Assembly: GCF_015351245.1 (NCBI RefSeq)
Contig: NZ_JADKSO010000002.1
Span: 248,001 to 312,000, forward strand
DNA length: 64,000 nucleotides
Direction of reading: 5' to 3'
Source: Rathayibacter sp. VKM Ac-2879
GTDB taxonomy: Bacteria > Actinomycetota > Actinomycetes > Actinomycetales > Microbacteriaceae
In this document: piece after piece, positions 1-8,125 of the stretch
Position numbering within the stretch: position 1 is the first letter of the stretch
Layout: every line of letters begins with the position of its first letter
Notes under the pieces: generated by a model
Database searches by the model: none
What the model was told of the DNA's origin: nothing
Seen by the model: only the letters and a program-made list of their open reading frames with translations
Translations under genes and position numbers: made by a program

Positions 1-645
1 CCGCTCGCCCGCCTCACCCGCATCAGGATCGGGATGGAGCACCCGGAGCACGGCGAGCTCGCCCTACACTTCGTCGACCAGCGGATCTTCGGCTCGATGG
101 CCGTCGACGAGCTGCTGCCGACCGCCGACGGGGCGCCCGGAGGCTACGCGGGTGAGGATGCACGCGAAGGCGACTGGCTGCGGACCGTCCCCTCGCAGGT
201 GGCGCACATCGCGCGCGATCCGCTCGACCCCTCCTTCGACCTCGGCGGTGTCGTGGCAGCGCTGGCGCGGCGGGGCAGCGGGATCAAGCGGGCATTGCTC
301 GACCAGACGCTGGTGAGCGGGATCGGCAACATCTATGCGGACGAGTCGCTGTGGGCGGCGGAGCTGCACCCGGAGCGACGGAGTTCGTCGTTGGGGGAGG
401 CGCGGATCCGCCGGCTCTTCGCGGAGGTGCGGTCGGTGCTCGACCGAGCCCTTGCCGAGGGCGGCACGAGCTTCGACGCGCAGTACGTCAACGTCAACGG
501 CGCCTCGGGGTACTTCTCGCACAACCTGAACGCCTATGGGCAGACGGGCCGACCGTGCCCGCGCTGCGGGACGGAGATCGTGCGTGTGCCGTTCATGAAC
601 CGGTCCTCGCACCTCTGCCCGCGGTGTCAAAAGCTGCCGCGCTGA
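1..645 (+). CDS. mutM: Formamidopyrimidine-DNA glycosylase, C-terminal part (5' end outside window)
   Basis: Base-excision repair enzyme that removes oxidised purines such as 8-oxoguanine and nicks the abasic site. The frame is open from base 1, so the N-terminal catalytic Pro-Glu and part of the beta-sandwich are missing. The helix-two-turn-helix DNA-binding segment is visible around QTLVSGIGNIYADESLW, and the protein ends in the family's zinc finger (CPRC, then about 16 residues, then CPRC). In actinobacteria mutM normally lies next to smc; here smc starts some 26 kb downstream, after the purine and molybdenum cofactor block. The product is certain; only the start is unknown. Confidence 0.95.
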   Translation, partial: PLARLTRIRIGMEHPEHGELALHFVDQRIFGSMAVDELLPTADGAPGGYAGEDAREGDWLRTVPSQVAHIARDPLDPSFDLGGVVAALARRGSGIKRALLDQTLVSGIGNIYADESLWAAELHPERRSSSLGEARIRRLFAEVRSVLDRALAEGGTSFDAQYVNVNGASGYFSHNLNAYGQTGRPCPRCGTEIVRVPFMNRSSHLCPRCQKLPR

Positions 646-753
646 GTGGTGCGGTTCACTATTCAGGAAGGACGTTGCGTCGGCGACGTCTTCATGCGGA
701 TCCGCGGCGCTGGACGAGGGATTGATCCTGCGTTGTGAACGGGACCGTGCCCG

Positions 754-1470
754 TCAGAGGGCGGCGGAGGCCTTCTCTGCCGGGGCGTGGCGGGTGTGGA
801 CGGCCAGATCGCCGATCAGGGTGGCGATCAGGGTGATCGCCGCCGCGATCGCGAGGCCGAGCCAGAGGCCGACAAGGAGCGCGAGCGCGCCGACGCCCGC
901 ACCGGCGGCGATCAGCACGATGGCGGCGGCGCGGCGGAACCACGGCTGACCCGAGCCGCCCGCCAGGCGCGAGTCCGCGGCGAGTCCGGTGATGGTGGAG
1001 GTGACGACGACGGTGGTGACGTCCTTGACCCCGAGGTGGCGAGCGGTCGCGGCCTGCAGTCCCATCGTGCCGCCGAGCACACCGGTGACGGTCAGCGCGA
1101 GCCACTCGGGGTGCTCGGGGGCGAGGCCGAGCACCAGGGCGAGCACGCCGAGCAGGAGCCCGACTGCCGTGAGAAGCGACGTCGTGCGGGTCGTCCAGCC
1201 CTTCGCGACCGGCCGCAGCACTCGGCCGCCGACCACGGCGCCGAGCATGAAGGCGCCGAGCGCGATTGCCGGACCCACGACCGGGAGATTGGCGACTCCC
1301 GAGAGCGCCATGCCCAGGATGACGACGTTGCCCGTCATGTTGCCGGCGAAGACGCGATCGAGGCCGAGGTAGCCGATGGCGTCGACGATCCCGGTCGAGA
1401 AGGTGAGGGCGAGCATGAGGCCGAGGGTGGCGGCGTCGGTGCGGGAGCGCAGGCGTCGGAACACGGTCAT
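754..1470 (-). CDS. DUF1275 (YoaK-like) family membrane protein
   Basis: Integral membrane protein of about 238 residues with roughly six hydrophobic segments. The opening segment (LALTFSTGIVDAIGYLGL, then FAGNMTGNVV) is the recognisable DUF1275/YoaK signature. Function in this family is poorly defined, and transport has been suggested. The ATG at 1470 is preferred: the frame stays open upstream to 1545, but that extension would translate straight through a palindromic repeat (1499-1557). It is transcribed away from the formamidase-like gene that begins the purine block, with about 200 bp between the two starts. I see no link to purine metabolism beyond position. Confidence 0.8.
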   Translation of the reverse strand: MTVFRRLRSRTDAATLGLMLALTFSTGIVDAIGYLGLDRVFAGNMTGNVVILGMALSGVANLPVVGPAIALGAFMLGAVVGGRVLRPVAKGWTTRTTSLLTAVGLLLGVLALVLGLAPEHPEWLALTVTGVLGGTMGLQAATARHLGVKDVTTVVVTSTITGLAADSRLAGGSGQPWFRRAAAIVLIAAGAGVGALALLVGLWLGLAIAAAITLIATLIGDLAVHTRHAPAEKASAAL

Positions 1471-1498
1471 CCTGTCGTCGAAGGGCGGGGCTGGCGTC

Positions 1499-1557
1499 GC
1501 GAGATGCCACTTATGCGTGCCTCCGCCGGCGTGTCGCCCGCACAAGTGGCATCTCGC
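1499..1557. repeat. Palindromic intergenic repeat, copy 1
   Basis: Arms 1499-1517 and 1539-1557 are 19 bp inverted repeats with one mismatch, and the core is GAGATGCCACTT. The 21-base loop contains CCGGCGTGTCG, which recurs in the other two copies. It lies between two divergently transcribed genes, so termination is not its obvious role here. Confidence 0.85.
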
Positions 1558-1608
1558 GGGGAGGTTGGCGGGTGCGCCGCCGATCCTGCCACGGATGTGC
1601 CACGTGGT

Positions 1609-1630
1609 CGAAACACGGCGGCGCTACTGT
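1609..1630 (+). promoter_or_regulatory. Predicted promoter of the purine operon (CGAAAC-N10-TACTGT)
   Basis: CGAAAC at 1609-1614 is followed after exactly 10 bases by the -10-like TACTGT at 1625-1630, about 38 bases before the ATG at 1669. The same arrangement precedes four other purine genes in the window. The -10 assignment and any bound regulator are inferred. Confidence 0.5.
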
Positions 1631-1668
1631 CGGAGCGGCGCGGGCGGTCCGCGAGAGAGCGGGGACGC

Positions 1669-2760
1669 ATGCAGCAAGCGGAAGGGGCGCTCCAGCCCGG
1701 CGAGGGAGTGCCGGACGGCGTGGACTACCTGGCGGCGGAGCCGGGCTCGGTGCTGTGGGGGCGGCTCCCGTGTGCGAGCGACCGGGCGGTGCTGACGATC
1801 GACTCCGGCGCGGAGGTCGTGATCGACACCCTGAGCCACGAGGGCGTGCTGGAGGACCAGGGCCGCGACCCGCTCGCGTACTTCGGCGCGCACGGGGTCC
1901 GACCCGAGGGCGTGTTGCGCGATGCGATCGCGCTCGCCGAGGCCGGCCCCTTCCGCGATACCGCGGTCGACGGCCCGCACGTGGTCACCGGTCCCATCGC
2001 CGTGCGCGGCGCAGAGCCGGGCGACCTGCTGCGGATGACCCTTCTCGAGGCCATCCCGCGGGTGCCCTACGGCGTGATTTCGAACCGGCACGGGCGCGGA
2101 GCGCTGCCGGGCGAGTACCCGCTGCAGGAGGGACCGTTCAGCGTCTTCGCGCGAGCCGAGACGGGGTCGGACGGCGTGCGACGTGGCGTCATCCCGCTCG
2201 TCCCGGGAGGCGAGCGGGCGGCCCGGTTCGAGCTGCGGCCGTTCCTCGGGATCATGGGAGTCGCGGTCGCGGGCGATGAGCGGCCGCACTCGGTGCCGCC
2301 GGGCTCCCACGGGGGCAACATCGACATCGCGCTGCTCTCGGTGGGCACCAGCCTGTACCTGCCGGTGCAGGTTCCGGGTGCGCTCGCGTACGTCGGCGAT
2401 CCGCACTTCGCGCAGGGCGACGGCGAGGTCGCGCTGACCGCGATGGAGGCGAGCCTTCGGGTGCGCGTGCGCTTCGAGGTCGTGCCGCGGGCGGAGGCGC
2501 TCGCCGCGTTCGGCGAGCTGGCCGGCCCCCTCGGCGAGACGGCCGAGTTCCTGGTGCCCACGGGCATGGACGAGGACCTCGATGTGGCCGTGCAGAAGTG
2601 CGTGCGTGCGGCGATCGCATTGCTGGAGGCGCGGTACGGGATGGACGCGAGTCATGCTTACGCCTACCTCAGCGCCGCGACCGACTTCGACATCTCGCAG
2701 GTGGTCGACCTGGTGAAGGGCGTGCACGCCCGCGTGCGGACGGCGGACTTCGATGAGTGA
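1669..2760 (+). CDS. Acetamidase/formamidase family protein
   Basis: Protein of about 363 residues of the FmdA/AmdA family, metal-dependent hydrolases that split simple amides into acid and ammonia. Family features are HxVTGPIAVRGAEPGD near residue 105, a GIMGVA stretch, and SVPPGSHGGNIDI near residue 210. The frame is open far upstream, but family similarity starts after the ATG at 1669, which lies just behind a purine-type promoter box. The stop overlaps the next amidase gene by 8 bases. Given its neighbours, a product of ureide breakdown such as oxamate or another small amide is a plausible substrate, but this is inference. No signal peptide is seen, so it is probably cytoplasmic. Confidence 0.85.
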   Translation: MQQAEGALQPGEGVPDGVDYLAAEPGSVLWGRLPCASDRAVLTIDSGAEVVIDTLSHEGVLEDQGRDPLAYFGAHGVRPEGVLRDAIALAEAGPFRDTAVDGPHVVTGPIAVRGAEPGDLLRMTLLEAIPRVPYGVISNRHGRGALPGEYPLQEGPFSVFARAETGSDGVRRGVIPLVPGGERAARFELRPFLGIMGVAVAGDERPHSVPPGSHGGNIDIALLSVGTSLYLPVQVPGALAYVGDPHFAQGDGEVALTAMEASLRVRVRFEVVPRAEALAAFGELAGPLGETAEFLVPTGMDEDLDVAVQKCVRAAIALLEARYGMDASHAYAYLSAATDFDISQVVDLVKGVHARVRTADFDE

Positions 2761-4315
2761 CGCGCGGGTGACCTCGCTCGAGGGCGAGCTGCCGGAGGGC
2801 CTCGTGGACGCCGTCGAGGCGTACGAGGCGGCGCTCGCGGCCGACGACGTCCCGGCGCTGGCCGAGGCCTTCGTGCGCGCGCCGACGACGCTGCGCGGCG
2901 ACGCCTCCGGACTGCTCGTGGGGCATGAGGCGATCACGGGATTCCGCGGGAGGCGCGGCGGTGCGCCCGCGCGCTCGCTCGCCGAGGTGCACGTCAGGGC
3001 GCTCGATGCCGACACGGCGCTCGTCGTCAGCGTGAACGTCCCGTCGGGGGGTGGGCGTGGGCTCGTCACGCAGCTGTGGTCCCGGCAGGCGGGGGTATGG
3101 CGGGTGCGGGCGGCCCAGGTGCAGGCTCCGGCGCCCGCGGTCGACGTGCGGGTCTGGCGGGCGGTGGGGGCTCCGCTCGTGCCCCCCGTCGCCTCCGGGC
3201 AGCTCGACGGGCTCGACGTCGCGGTCAAGGACCTGTTCGCCATCGAGGGTCAGCGCATCGGGGCGGGCGTGCCCGCATACCTCGCGGAGGCGCCAGTGCA
3301 GCGGTCGACTGCTCCCGCGGTCGCGATGCTGCTGGAGGCGGGGGCGGCCGTGCGGGGAATCGCCCAGACCGACGAGTTCGCCTACAGCATCGCTGGGCGC
3401 AACTCCGGCTACGGGACCCCGCCGAATCCGGCGGTCCCCGGGGCGATACCCGGAGGCTCCTCCAGCGGACCGGCGACGGCCGTCTCGCTCGGGCAGGCTG
3501 CCGTGGGCCTCGCGACCGACACCGCCGGCTCCATCCGGGTGCCGGCGTCGTACCAGGGCCTGTGGGGACTGCGGACCACGCACGGCGCGGTGCCGGTCGA
3601 GGGGCTCCTGCCGCTCGCGCCGAGCTTCGACACCGTCGGCTGGCTGACGCGCGACGCGGCGACGCTCGCGCGAGTGGCGCGCGTCGCTCTGCCGCAGTCG
3701 GCGCTCGAGCCCCGGTTCGCCGTGTCGGAGGCGCTGCTCGCGGGGGTGGACCCGGGGGTGCGCGCGGCGTTCGAGGCCGCGATCGACGCGCTGGTCGCCT
3801 CCGGGACGACGCCGGTGGAGGTCGAGCTGCCACCGGTCGCGGCGATGGTGGACGCGTTCCGTCTGGTGCAGGCGGCGGAGGCGTGGGCCGCGGACGGCGA
3901 GTGGGTTGCGGCGCATCCCGGTGCCCTCGCGGCGGACGTGCAGGGACGCTTCGACACGGCGGCCCGGGTGGACGCCGTGACCGCCGCCTCGGCCCGTGAG
4001 CGGGTTGCCGCCCATCGCGAGGCGCTCGACGACGCGCTCGGCGGGCGGGTGCTCCTGATGCCGAGCACCTCCTCGGTCGCGCCGGCGCTCGACGCCTCCG
4101 CCGAGGATCTGGACGCGGCCCGCACGGCGACGCTCGGCCTGACGTGCCTCGCGGGTATCGGCGGCTATCCGGCGCTCTCGGCGCCGCTGCTCGCGGTGGC
4201 GGGCGCACCGGTGGGGTTGTGCCTGGTCGGCCCGCGGGGCAGTGACCGCGCGCTGATCGAGTGGGGAGCGCGGCTGGGCCTCGCGCGAAACAGCGGCGAA
4301 ACATCTGTTGCGTAG
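2753..4315 (+). CDS. Amidase with N-terminal AtzH/HpxZ-like domain
   Basis: Two-domain protein of 520 residues. Residues 1 to about 125 resemble the AtzH-like/DUF3225 fold (SnoaL-type, as in HpxZ). The rest is an amidase-signature enzyme: catalytic Lys in VAVKDLF (about 160), GGSSSGP with the cis-Ser (about 237), and the nucleophile in DTAGSIRVPAS (about 262). In Klebsiella, separate hpxY (amidase) and hpxZ (DUF3225) genes belong to the hpxWXYZ operon linked to oxalurate/oxamate use, so this looks like a natural HpxZ-HpxY fusion. It directly precedes the aminotransferase whose known product is oxalurate. The substrate is inferred; an allophanate-type ureido acid is the main alternative. Confidence 0.8.
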   Translation: MSDARVTSLEGELPEGLVDAVEAYEAALAADDVPALAEAFVRAPTTLRGDASGLLVGHEAITGFRGRRGGAPARSLAEVHVRALDADTALVVSVNVPSGGGRGLVTQLWSRQAGVWRVRAAQVQAPAPAVDVRVWRAVGAPLVPPVASGQLDGLDVAVKDLFAIEGQRIGAGVPAYLAEAPVQRSTAPAVAMLLEAGAAVRGIAQTDEFAYSIAGRNSGYGTPPNPAVPGAIPGGSSSGPATAVSLGQAAVGLATDTAGSIRVPASYQGLWGLRTTHGAVPVEGLLPLAPSFDTVGWLTRDAATLARVARVALPQSALEPRFAVSEALLAGVDPGVRAAFEAAIDALVASGTTPVEVELPPVAAMVDAFRLVQAAEAWAADGEWVAAHPGALAADVQGRFDTAARVDAVTAASARERVAAHREALDDALGGRVLLMPSTSSVAPALDASAEDLDAARTATLGLTCLAGIGGYPALSAPLLAVAGAPVGLCLVGPRGSDRALIEWGARLGLARNSGETSVA

Positions 4316-4318
4316 ACT
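4285..4318 (+). promoter_or_regulatory. Predicted pucG promoter with 11-bp-spaced GCGAAAC repeats
   Basis: GCGAAAC occurs at 4285-4291 and again at 4296-4302, one helical turn apart. The second copy is followed after 10 bases by TAGACT (4313-4318), a good -10. The same double element precedes the 8-oxoguanine deaminase gene. It lies at the very end of the amidase gene, so pucG probably has its own promoter besides read-through. Confidence 0.5.
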
Positions 4319-4326
4319 CGTCCACT

Positions 4327-4340
4327 GAAACAGCTTTTTC
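4327..4340. promoter_or_regulatory. Candidate operator palindrome GAAACAGCTTTTTC
   Basis: A 14-bp dyad with a single symmetric mismatch, lying just after the predicted transcription start and before the pucG start codon at 4365. A repressor bound here would block transcription. The MurR/RpiR gene 2.5 kb downstream is the natural candidate, but no binding evidence is available from sequence. Confidence 0.4.
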
Positions 4341-4364
4341 GCCCCGCTTCCGAAGAGGACGACC

Positions 4365-5594
4365 ATGACCGCGCCCCTCCTCCCGATCGACCCGCCCGCG
4401 CGTCTGCTGATGGGTCCCGGCCCCATCAACGCCGATCCGCGGGTACTGCGCGCGATGTCTGCGCAGCTCGTCGGCCAGTACGACCCGTTCATGACCGCCG
4501 CGATGAACGAGACCCAAGAGCTGTATCGCCAGGTCTTCCGCACCCGCAACGAGAAGACGATGCTCGTCGACGGCACGAGTCGCGCCGGCATCGAGGCGGC
4601 CCTGGTCTCGATGCTCGAACCGGGCGACCGCGTGCTGGTGCCGGTGTTCGGGCGCTTCGGCCACCTCCTGCGCGAGATCGCCGAGCGCTGTGGCGCCGAG
4701 GTGCACGTGATCGAGGCGGAGTGGGGCCAGGTGTTCCCGGTCTCGGCGATCGCCGAGGCGCTCGCTCGGGTGAAGCCGAAGATGCTCGCCGTCGTGCACG
4801 GCGACACCTCCACGACGATGGCGCAGCCGTTGGAGGAACTCGGTGCGCTGTGCGAGAGGCACGGCGCGCTGTTCTACACCGACGTGACGGCCTCGCTCGC
4901 CGGCAATCCCTTCGGGGCCGACGAGCTCGGGCTCGACGCGGTCTCTGCGGGGCTGCAGAAGTGCCTGGGCGGTCCCTCCGGCTCCGCGCCGGTGACTTTC
5001 TCTGAGCGTGCCGTCGCGGTGATCGAGGGGCGTAAGAGCATCGAGGCGGGCATCCGCGACGAGGGCGACGCGGTGAGCACGCGGGCGGTCCGCTCGAACT
5101 ACTTCGACCTCGGCATGATCTTCGACTACTGGGGCCCGCGCCGCCTCAACCACCACACGGAGGCGACGACAATGCTCTACGGGGCACGCGAGTGCGCCCG
5201 CATCGTCATCGAGGACGGGCTCGAGGCGACGATCGCCCGGCACGAGCTGCACGGCGCTGCGATGCTCGCGGGCGTCCGCGGCCTCGACCTCGAGGTGTTC
5301 GGCGACATCGCGCACAAGATGGCCAACGTGGTCGCCGTCCACATCCCCCAGGGCGTGGACGGCGATGCGGTGCGCGGGGCGATGCTGGCCGACTTCGGGA
5401 TCGAGATCGGCACCTCCTTCGGCCCGCTGCACGGCCGGGTGTGGCGCATCGGGACCATGGGCTATAACGCCCGGAAGGACACGGTGCTCACCACGCTCTC
5501 CGCGCTGGAGTCGGTGCTGCGGCGGGCGGGCGCCTCCGTGCCGGTCGGCGGCGGCGTCGCGGCCGCGTACGAGGTGTACGGGGGCGCGCAGTGA
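4365..5594 (+). CDS. pucG: (S)-ureidoglycine--glyoxylate aminotransferase
   Basis: PLP enzyme of 409 residues of the alanine-glyoxylate/serine-pyruvate aminotransferase class. The LLMGPGPINADPRVL start, the PLP lysine in GLQKCLGGPSG (about K199), YTDVTASL and the RSNYFDLGMIFDYW segment match PucG-type enzymes. These move the amino group of ureidoglycine to glyoxylate, giving oxalurate and glycine. The next gene starts on a GTG that overlaps this stop, so it is translationally linked to the amidohydrolase that would make ureidoglycine. Ordinary serine-glyoxylate aminotransferase is the alternative, but context favours purine use. Confidence 0.85.
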   Translation: MTAPLLPIDPPARLLMGPGPINADPRVLRAMSAQLVGQYDPFMTAAMNETQELYRQVFRTRNEKTMLVDGTSRAGIEAALVSMLEPGDRVLVPVFGRFGHLLREIAERCGAEVHVIEAEWGQVFPVSAIAEALARVKPKMLAVVHGDTSTTMAQPLEELGALCERHGALFYTDVTASLAGNPFGADELGLDAVSAGLQKCLGGPSGSAPVTFSERAVAVIEGRKSIEAGIRDEGDAVSTRAVRSNYFDLGMIFDYWGPRRLNHHTEATTMLYGARECARIVIEDGLEATIARHELHGAAMLAGVRGLDLEVFGDIAHKMANVVAVHIPQGVDGDAVRGAMLADFGIEIGTSFGPLHGRVWRIGTMGYNARKDTVLTTLSALESVLRRAGASVPVGGGVAAAYEVYGGAQ

Positions 5595-6832
5595 GCCTCG
5601 ACGCCGCCGTCGTCATGGCCCGCTGCGACGAGCTGGCCGCCGTCTCGAGCACGCCCGGCGCGATCGAGCGCGTCTACCTCTCTGCCGAGCACGCGCGCGT
5701 CAACGCGATGGCGGCGCGGTGGATGGAGGAGGCGGGGATGCGCACGTGGCAGGACGCCGCCGGCAACCAGTGCGGTCGGTACGAAGGCGTACGGCCGGGC
5801 CTGCCGGCGCTGCTCCTGGGCTCGCACCTCGACACGGTGCCCGACGCAGGACGCTACGACGGGATCCTCGGGGTGATGCTCTCGATCGCGGTCGTCGCGC
5901 GTCTGCACGCCACCGGCCGCCGCCTCCCGTTCGCGGTCGAGGTGATCGCCTTCGGCGATGAGGAGGGGACCCGCTTCGGCACGGCGCTCCTGGGCTCCCG
6001 CGCGGTCGCCGGCACCTGGGACGAGCGCTGGTGGGAACTCGAGGACGCACACGGCACGACCCTGATGGAGGCGTTCCACGCCTTCGGTCTCGACCCCTCG
6101 CGCATCGGTGCCGCCGCGCGCACCTCTGACGAGGTGCTCGCCTATCTCGAGGCGCACATCGAGCAGGGGCCGTATCTCGAGGAGGCGGACCGCGCGCTCG
6201 CCGTCGTCTCGTCGATCGCCGGGGCGCGCCGCTTCGCCCTGACCCTCACCGGCAAGGCCGGGCACGCCGGAGGAGTTCCGCTCGACCGCCGCCGCGACGC
6301 GCTGCCCGGGGCCGCTGAGGCCGTGCTCGCCGTCGAGCGGGTCGCCCGCGAGCACGGCGTCATCGCGACCGTCGGCCGGCTCGAGACGTTTCCCGGGGCG
6401 GTCAACGTCATCCCGGGGCGGGTGGAGTTCAGCCTCGACCTGCGCGCGGAGTTCGACGAGGACCGCGACCGGGCGTGGGAAGCGATCGAGCGCGCGATGT
6501 CGGAGTCGGCGCGCCGGAGACACCTCGCGCTCACGGTCGAGGAGACCCACTCGGCTCCCGCGGTCGCCGCGGCCGGCCACCTCCAGGACGTCGTGCGCGC
6601 GGGTATTCGGGCGACCGGGGACGCCGAGCCGATGGTGCTGTTCTCGAAGGCCGGGCACGACGCGATGGCGATCGCCGAGCTGGCCGACTACGCGATGCTC
6701 TTCCTCCGCTGCGAGGGCGGGGTCAGCCACCACCCCGCCGAGAACGTGACCGAGGCCGACGTGGCGAGTGCGCTCGACGCGTTCGAGGCCGCGGTGCTTG
6801 CTTTCGCCGAGAGCCGGGCGACGGGGGCGTGA
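5591..6832 (+). CDS. allC: Allantoate amidohydrolase / M20 ureido-acid hydrolase
   Basis: Protein of 413 residues of the M20 metallopeptidase-like amidohydrolases (allantoate, ureidoglycolate and carbamoyl-amino acid hydrolases). Metal ligands are visible in GSHLDTVPDAGRYDG (H79, D90), DEEGTRF (E124/E125) and HIEQGPYLE, with a final GGVSHHPAENV. It should release ammonia and CO2 from allantoate to give ureidoglycine, the substrate of the aminotransferase encoded just before. The GTG start at 5591 overlaps the pucG stop. Sequence alone cannot separate allantoate from N-carbamoyl amino acid specificity, so the assignment rests on context. Confidence 0.85.
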   Translation: MSLDAAVVMARCDELAAVSSTPGAIERVYLSAEHARVNAMAARWMEEAGMRTWQDAAGNQCGRYEGVRPGLPALLLGSHLDTVPDAGRYDGILGVMLSIAVVARLHATGRRLPFAVEVIAFGDEEGTRFGTALLGSRAVAGTWDERWWELEDAHGTTLMEAFHAFGLDPSRIGAAARTSDEVLAYLEAHIEQGPYLEEADRALAVVSSIAGARRFALTLTGKAGHAGGVPLDRRRDALPGAAEAVLAVERVAREHGVIATVGRLETFPGAVNVIPGRVEFSLDLRAEFDEDRDRAWEAIERAMSESARRRHLALTVEETHSAPAVAAAGHLQDVVRAGIRATGDAEPMVLFSKAGHDAMAIAELADYAMLFLRCEGGVSHHPAENVTEADVASALDAFEAAVLAFAESRATGA

Positions 6833-6834
6833 CG

Positions 6835-7680
6835 ATGGTCGCCGAGACCGCGAGCATCGGCCACCGCATCGATGCCGGCTACGCGACACTCTCTCGCCAG
6901 GAGCAGCGGGCCGCCGACTTCATCCTCGATCATCTCGGCGACCTCGCGGTGTACACGGCCACAGAGCTCGCGCAGCACAGCGGCGTCTCGAAGGCGACGG
7001 TCTCACGGCTGTTCCGTCGCCTGGGCTTCTCGAACTCGCAGGAGGTGCGCGAGCACGCCAGGGCCCTGCGCAGCTCCGGCGTGCCGGTGGGCCCGGCACA
7101 CGGTCCCGGGGAGGCGCTTGCGGTGCACCTCGTGAGCGAGCGCGCGAACCTGGAGCGGCTCGCCACGGCGCTCGGCGGCGGCCGGCTCGAGCAGGCGGTC
7201 GAGCTGCTGGCCCGGGCGCGCGACGTCGTCGTGATCGGCTTGCGCAACAGCTACCCCGTGGCATTGCACCTGCGCCAGCAGCTCGCGCAGGCTCGGGGCG
7301 GCGTGCGCCTCGCACCTCAGCCCGGCCAGTCGCTCGGGGAGGAGCTCGTGGGGCTCGGGGCCGAGGACGTGGTGGTGCTCGTCGGATTCCGTCGCCGGCC
7401 CGCCTCCTTCGCGGCCCTCGTGGAGGCGCTGGCCGCGCGCGCGGTGCCGGTGGTCCTGCTCGCCGATCCTCCGGCGCGCCGCCACGCCGAGCACGCGACG
7501 GTGTGGCTCGAGTGCCCCGTGGACAGCGAGGCCGCGTTCGACAGCTACGCGGCGGCGATGAGCGCGGTCGCGCTGCTCGCCTCCGGGGTGCTCGGCGCGC
7601 AGCCGCGCGAGTCGCGCGAGCGCATCGCCGGCATCAGTACCGCCTACGCCGAGCTCGGCGAGCTCGAGGAGCGGCCGTGA
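6835..7680 (+). CDS. MurR/RpiR family transcriptional regulator
   Basis: Regulator of about 281 residues. An N-terminal helix-turn-helix (about 1-75, ATELAQHSGVSKATVSRLFRRLGF) is followed by a SIS domain (about 110-260, VVVIGLRNSYPVALHL). SIS domains usually bind phosphosugars, but RpiR-type regulators also occur in purine gene clusters. The ATG at 6835 has a GGGGGCG stretch 6 bases upstream; a GTG at 6829 would overlap the previous stop and is a close alternative. It sits inside the catabolic operon and is probably its local repressor. The candidate operator is the palindrome at 4327-4340. Confidence 0.85.
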   Translation: MVAETASIGHRIDAGYATLSRQEQRAADFILDHLGDLAVYTATELAQHSGVSKATVSRLFRRLGFSNSQEVREHARALRSSGVPVGPAHGPGEALAVHLVSERANLERLATALGGGRLEQAVELLARARDVVVIGLRNSYPVALHLRQQLAQARGGVRLAPQPGQSLGEELVGLGAEDVVVLVGFRRRPASFAALVEALAARAVPVVLLADPPARRHAEHATVWLECPVDSEAAFDSYAAAMSAVALLASGVLGAQPRESRERIAGISTAYAELGELEERP

Positions 7681-8090
7681 GCGCGGCGGCGGAGCTGATC
7701 CGCGCGCACGCGAAGGACCCGGTCGGCTTCTCGGAGAACGCGGCGACGGCGCTCGGGCGGGCCGAGCTGATCACTCCGAGCTGCGGTGACCGGCTCGAGG
7801 TGCGGGTCGACGGAGACGCCGACCGCCTCCGGCTCGGGTGGAGCGGGCGCGGCTGCGAGGTCGCGCGCGGCTCCGCCTCCGTGCTCGTCGACGAGCTCGA
7901 TGGCCTCGGGGTGGCCGAGGTGCGCTCTCGGCGCGAGGAGTTCCTCGCGGCGATGGGGCGCCGGGAGGGGCCTCTCGCGGGTCAGGAGTCGGCGCTGCTC
8001 GCGGTCGCGGGCAACCCGGTGCGCGCGGTGTGCGCCACCCTCGCGTGGCGGGCGCTCGGGGCTGCGCTCGACGAGGCGAGGCTGGGGTGA
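7677..8090 (+). CDS. NifU/SufU-like iron-sulfur scaffold protein
   Basis: Small protein of about 137 residues with the SufU/NifU N-terminal fold. All three cysteines are present, with the usual Asp: SCGDRLEV (C and D, about 37-39), GRGCEVARGSAS (about 60) and AVCATLAWRAL (about 123). SufU-type proteins bind zinc and relay sulfur to Fe-S assembly. The GTG start overlaps the regulator stop, so the gene belongs to the purine operon and not to a suf operon. No other suf genes are nearby. It may serve the two 2Fe-2S clusters of xanthine dehydrogenase; this is inference from position. Confidence 0.8.
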   Translation: MSAAAELIRAHAKDPVGFSENAATALGRAELITPSCGDRLEVRVDGDADRLRLGWSGRGCEVARGSASVLVDELDGLGVAEVRSRREEFLAAMGRREGPLAGQESALLAVAGNPVRAVCATLAWRALGAALDEARLG

Positions 8091-8125
8091 GCGGGGCCGG
8101 GGCGAGGCGCGCTGTCCCGCTCGAC

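Noticed and set aside
1471-1545. N-terminal extension of the DUF1275 protein
   Set aside because: It would translate the palindromic repeat; family similarity begins at the ATG at 1470.
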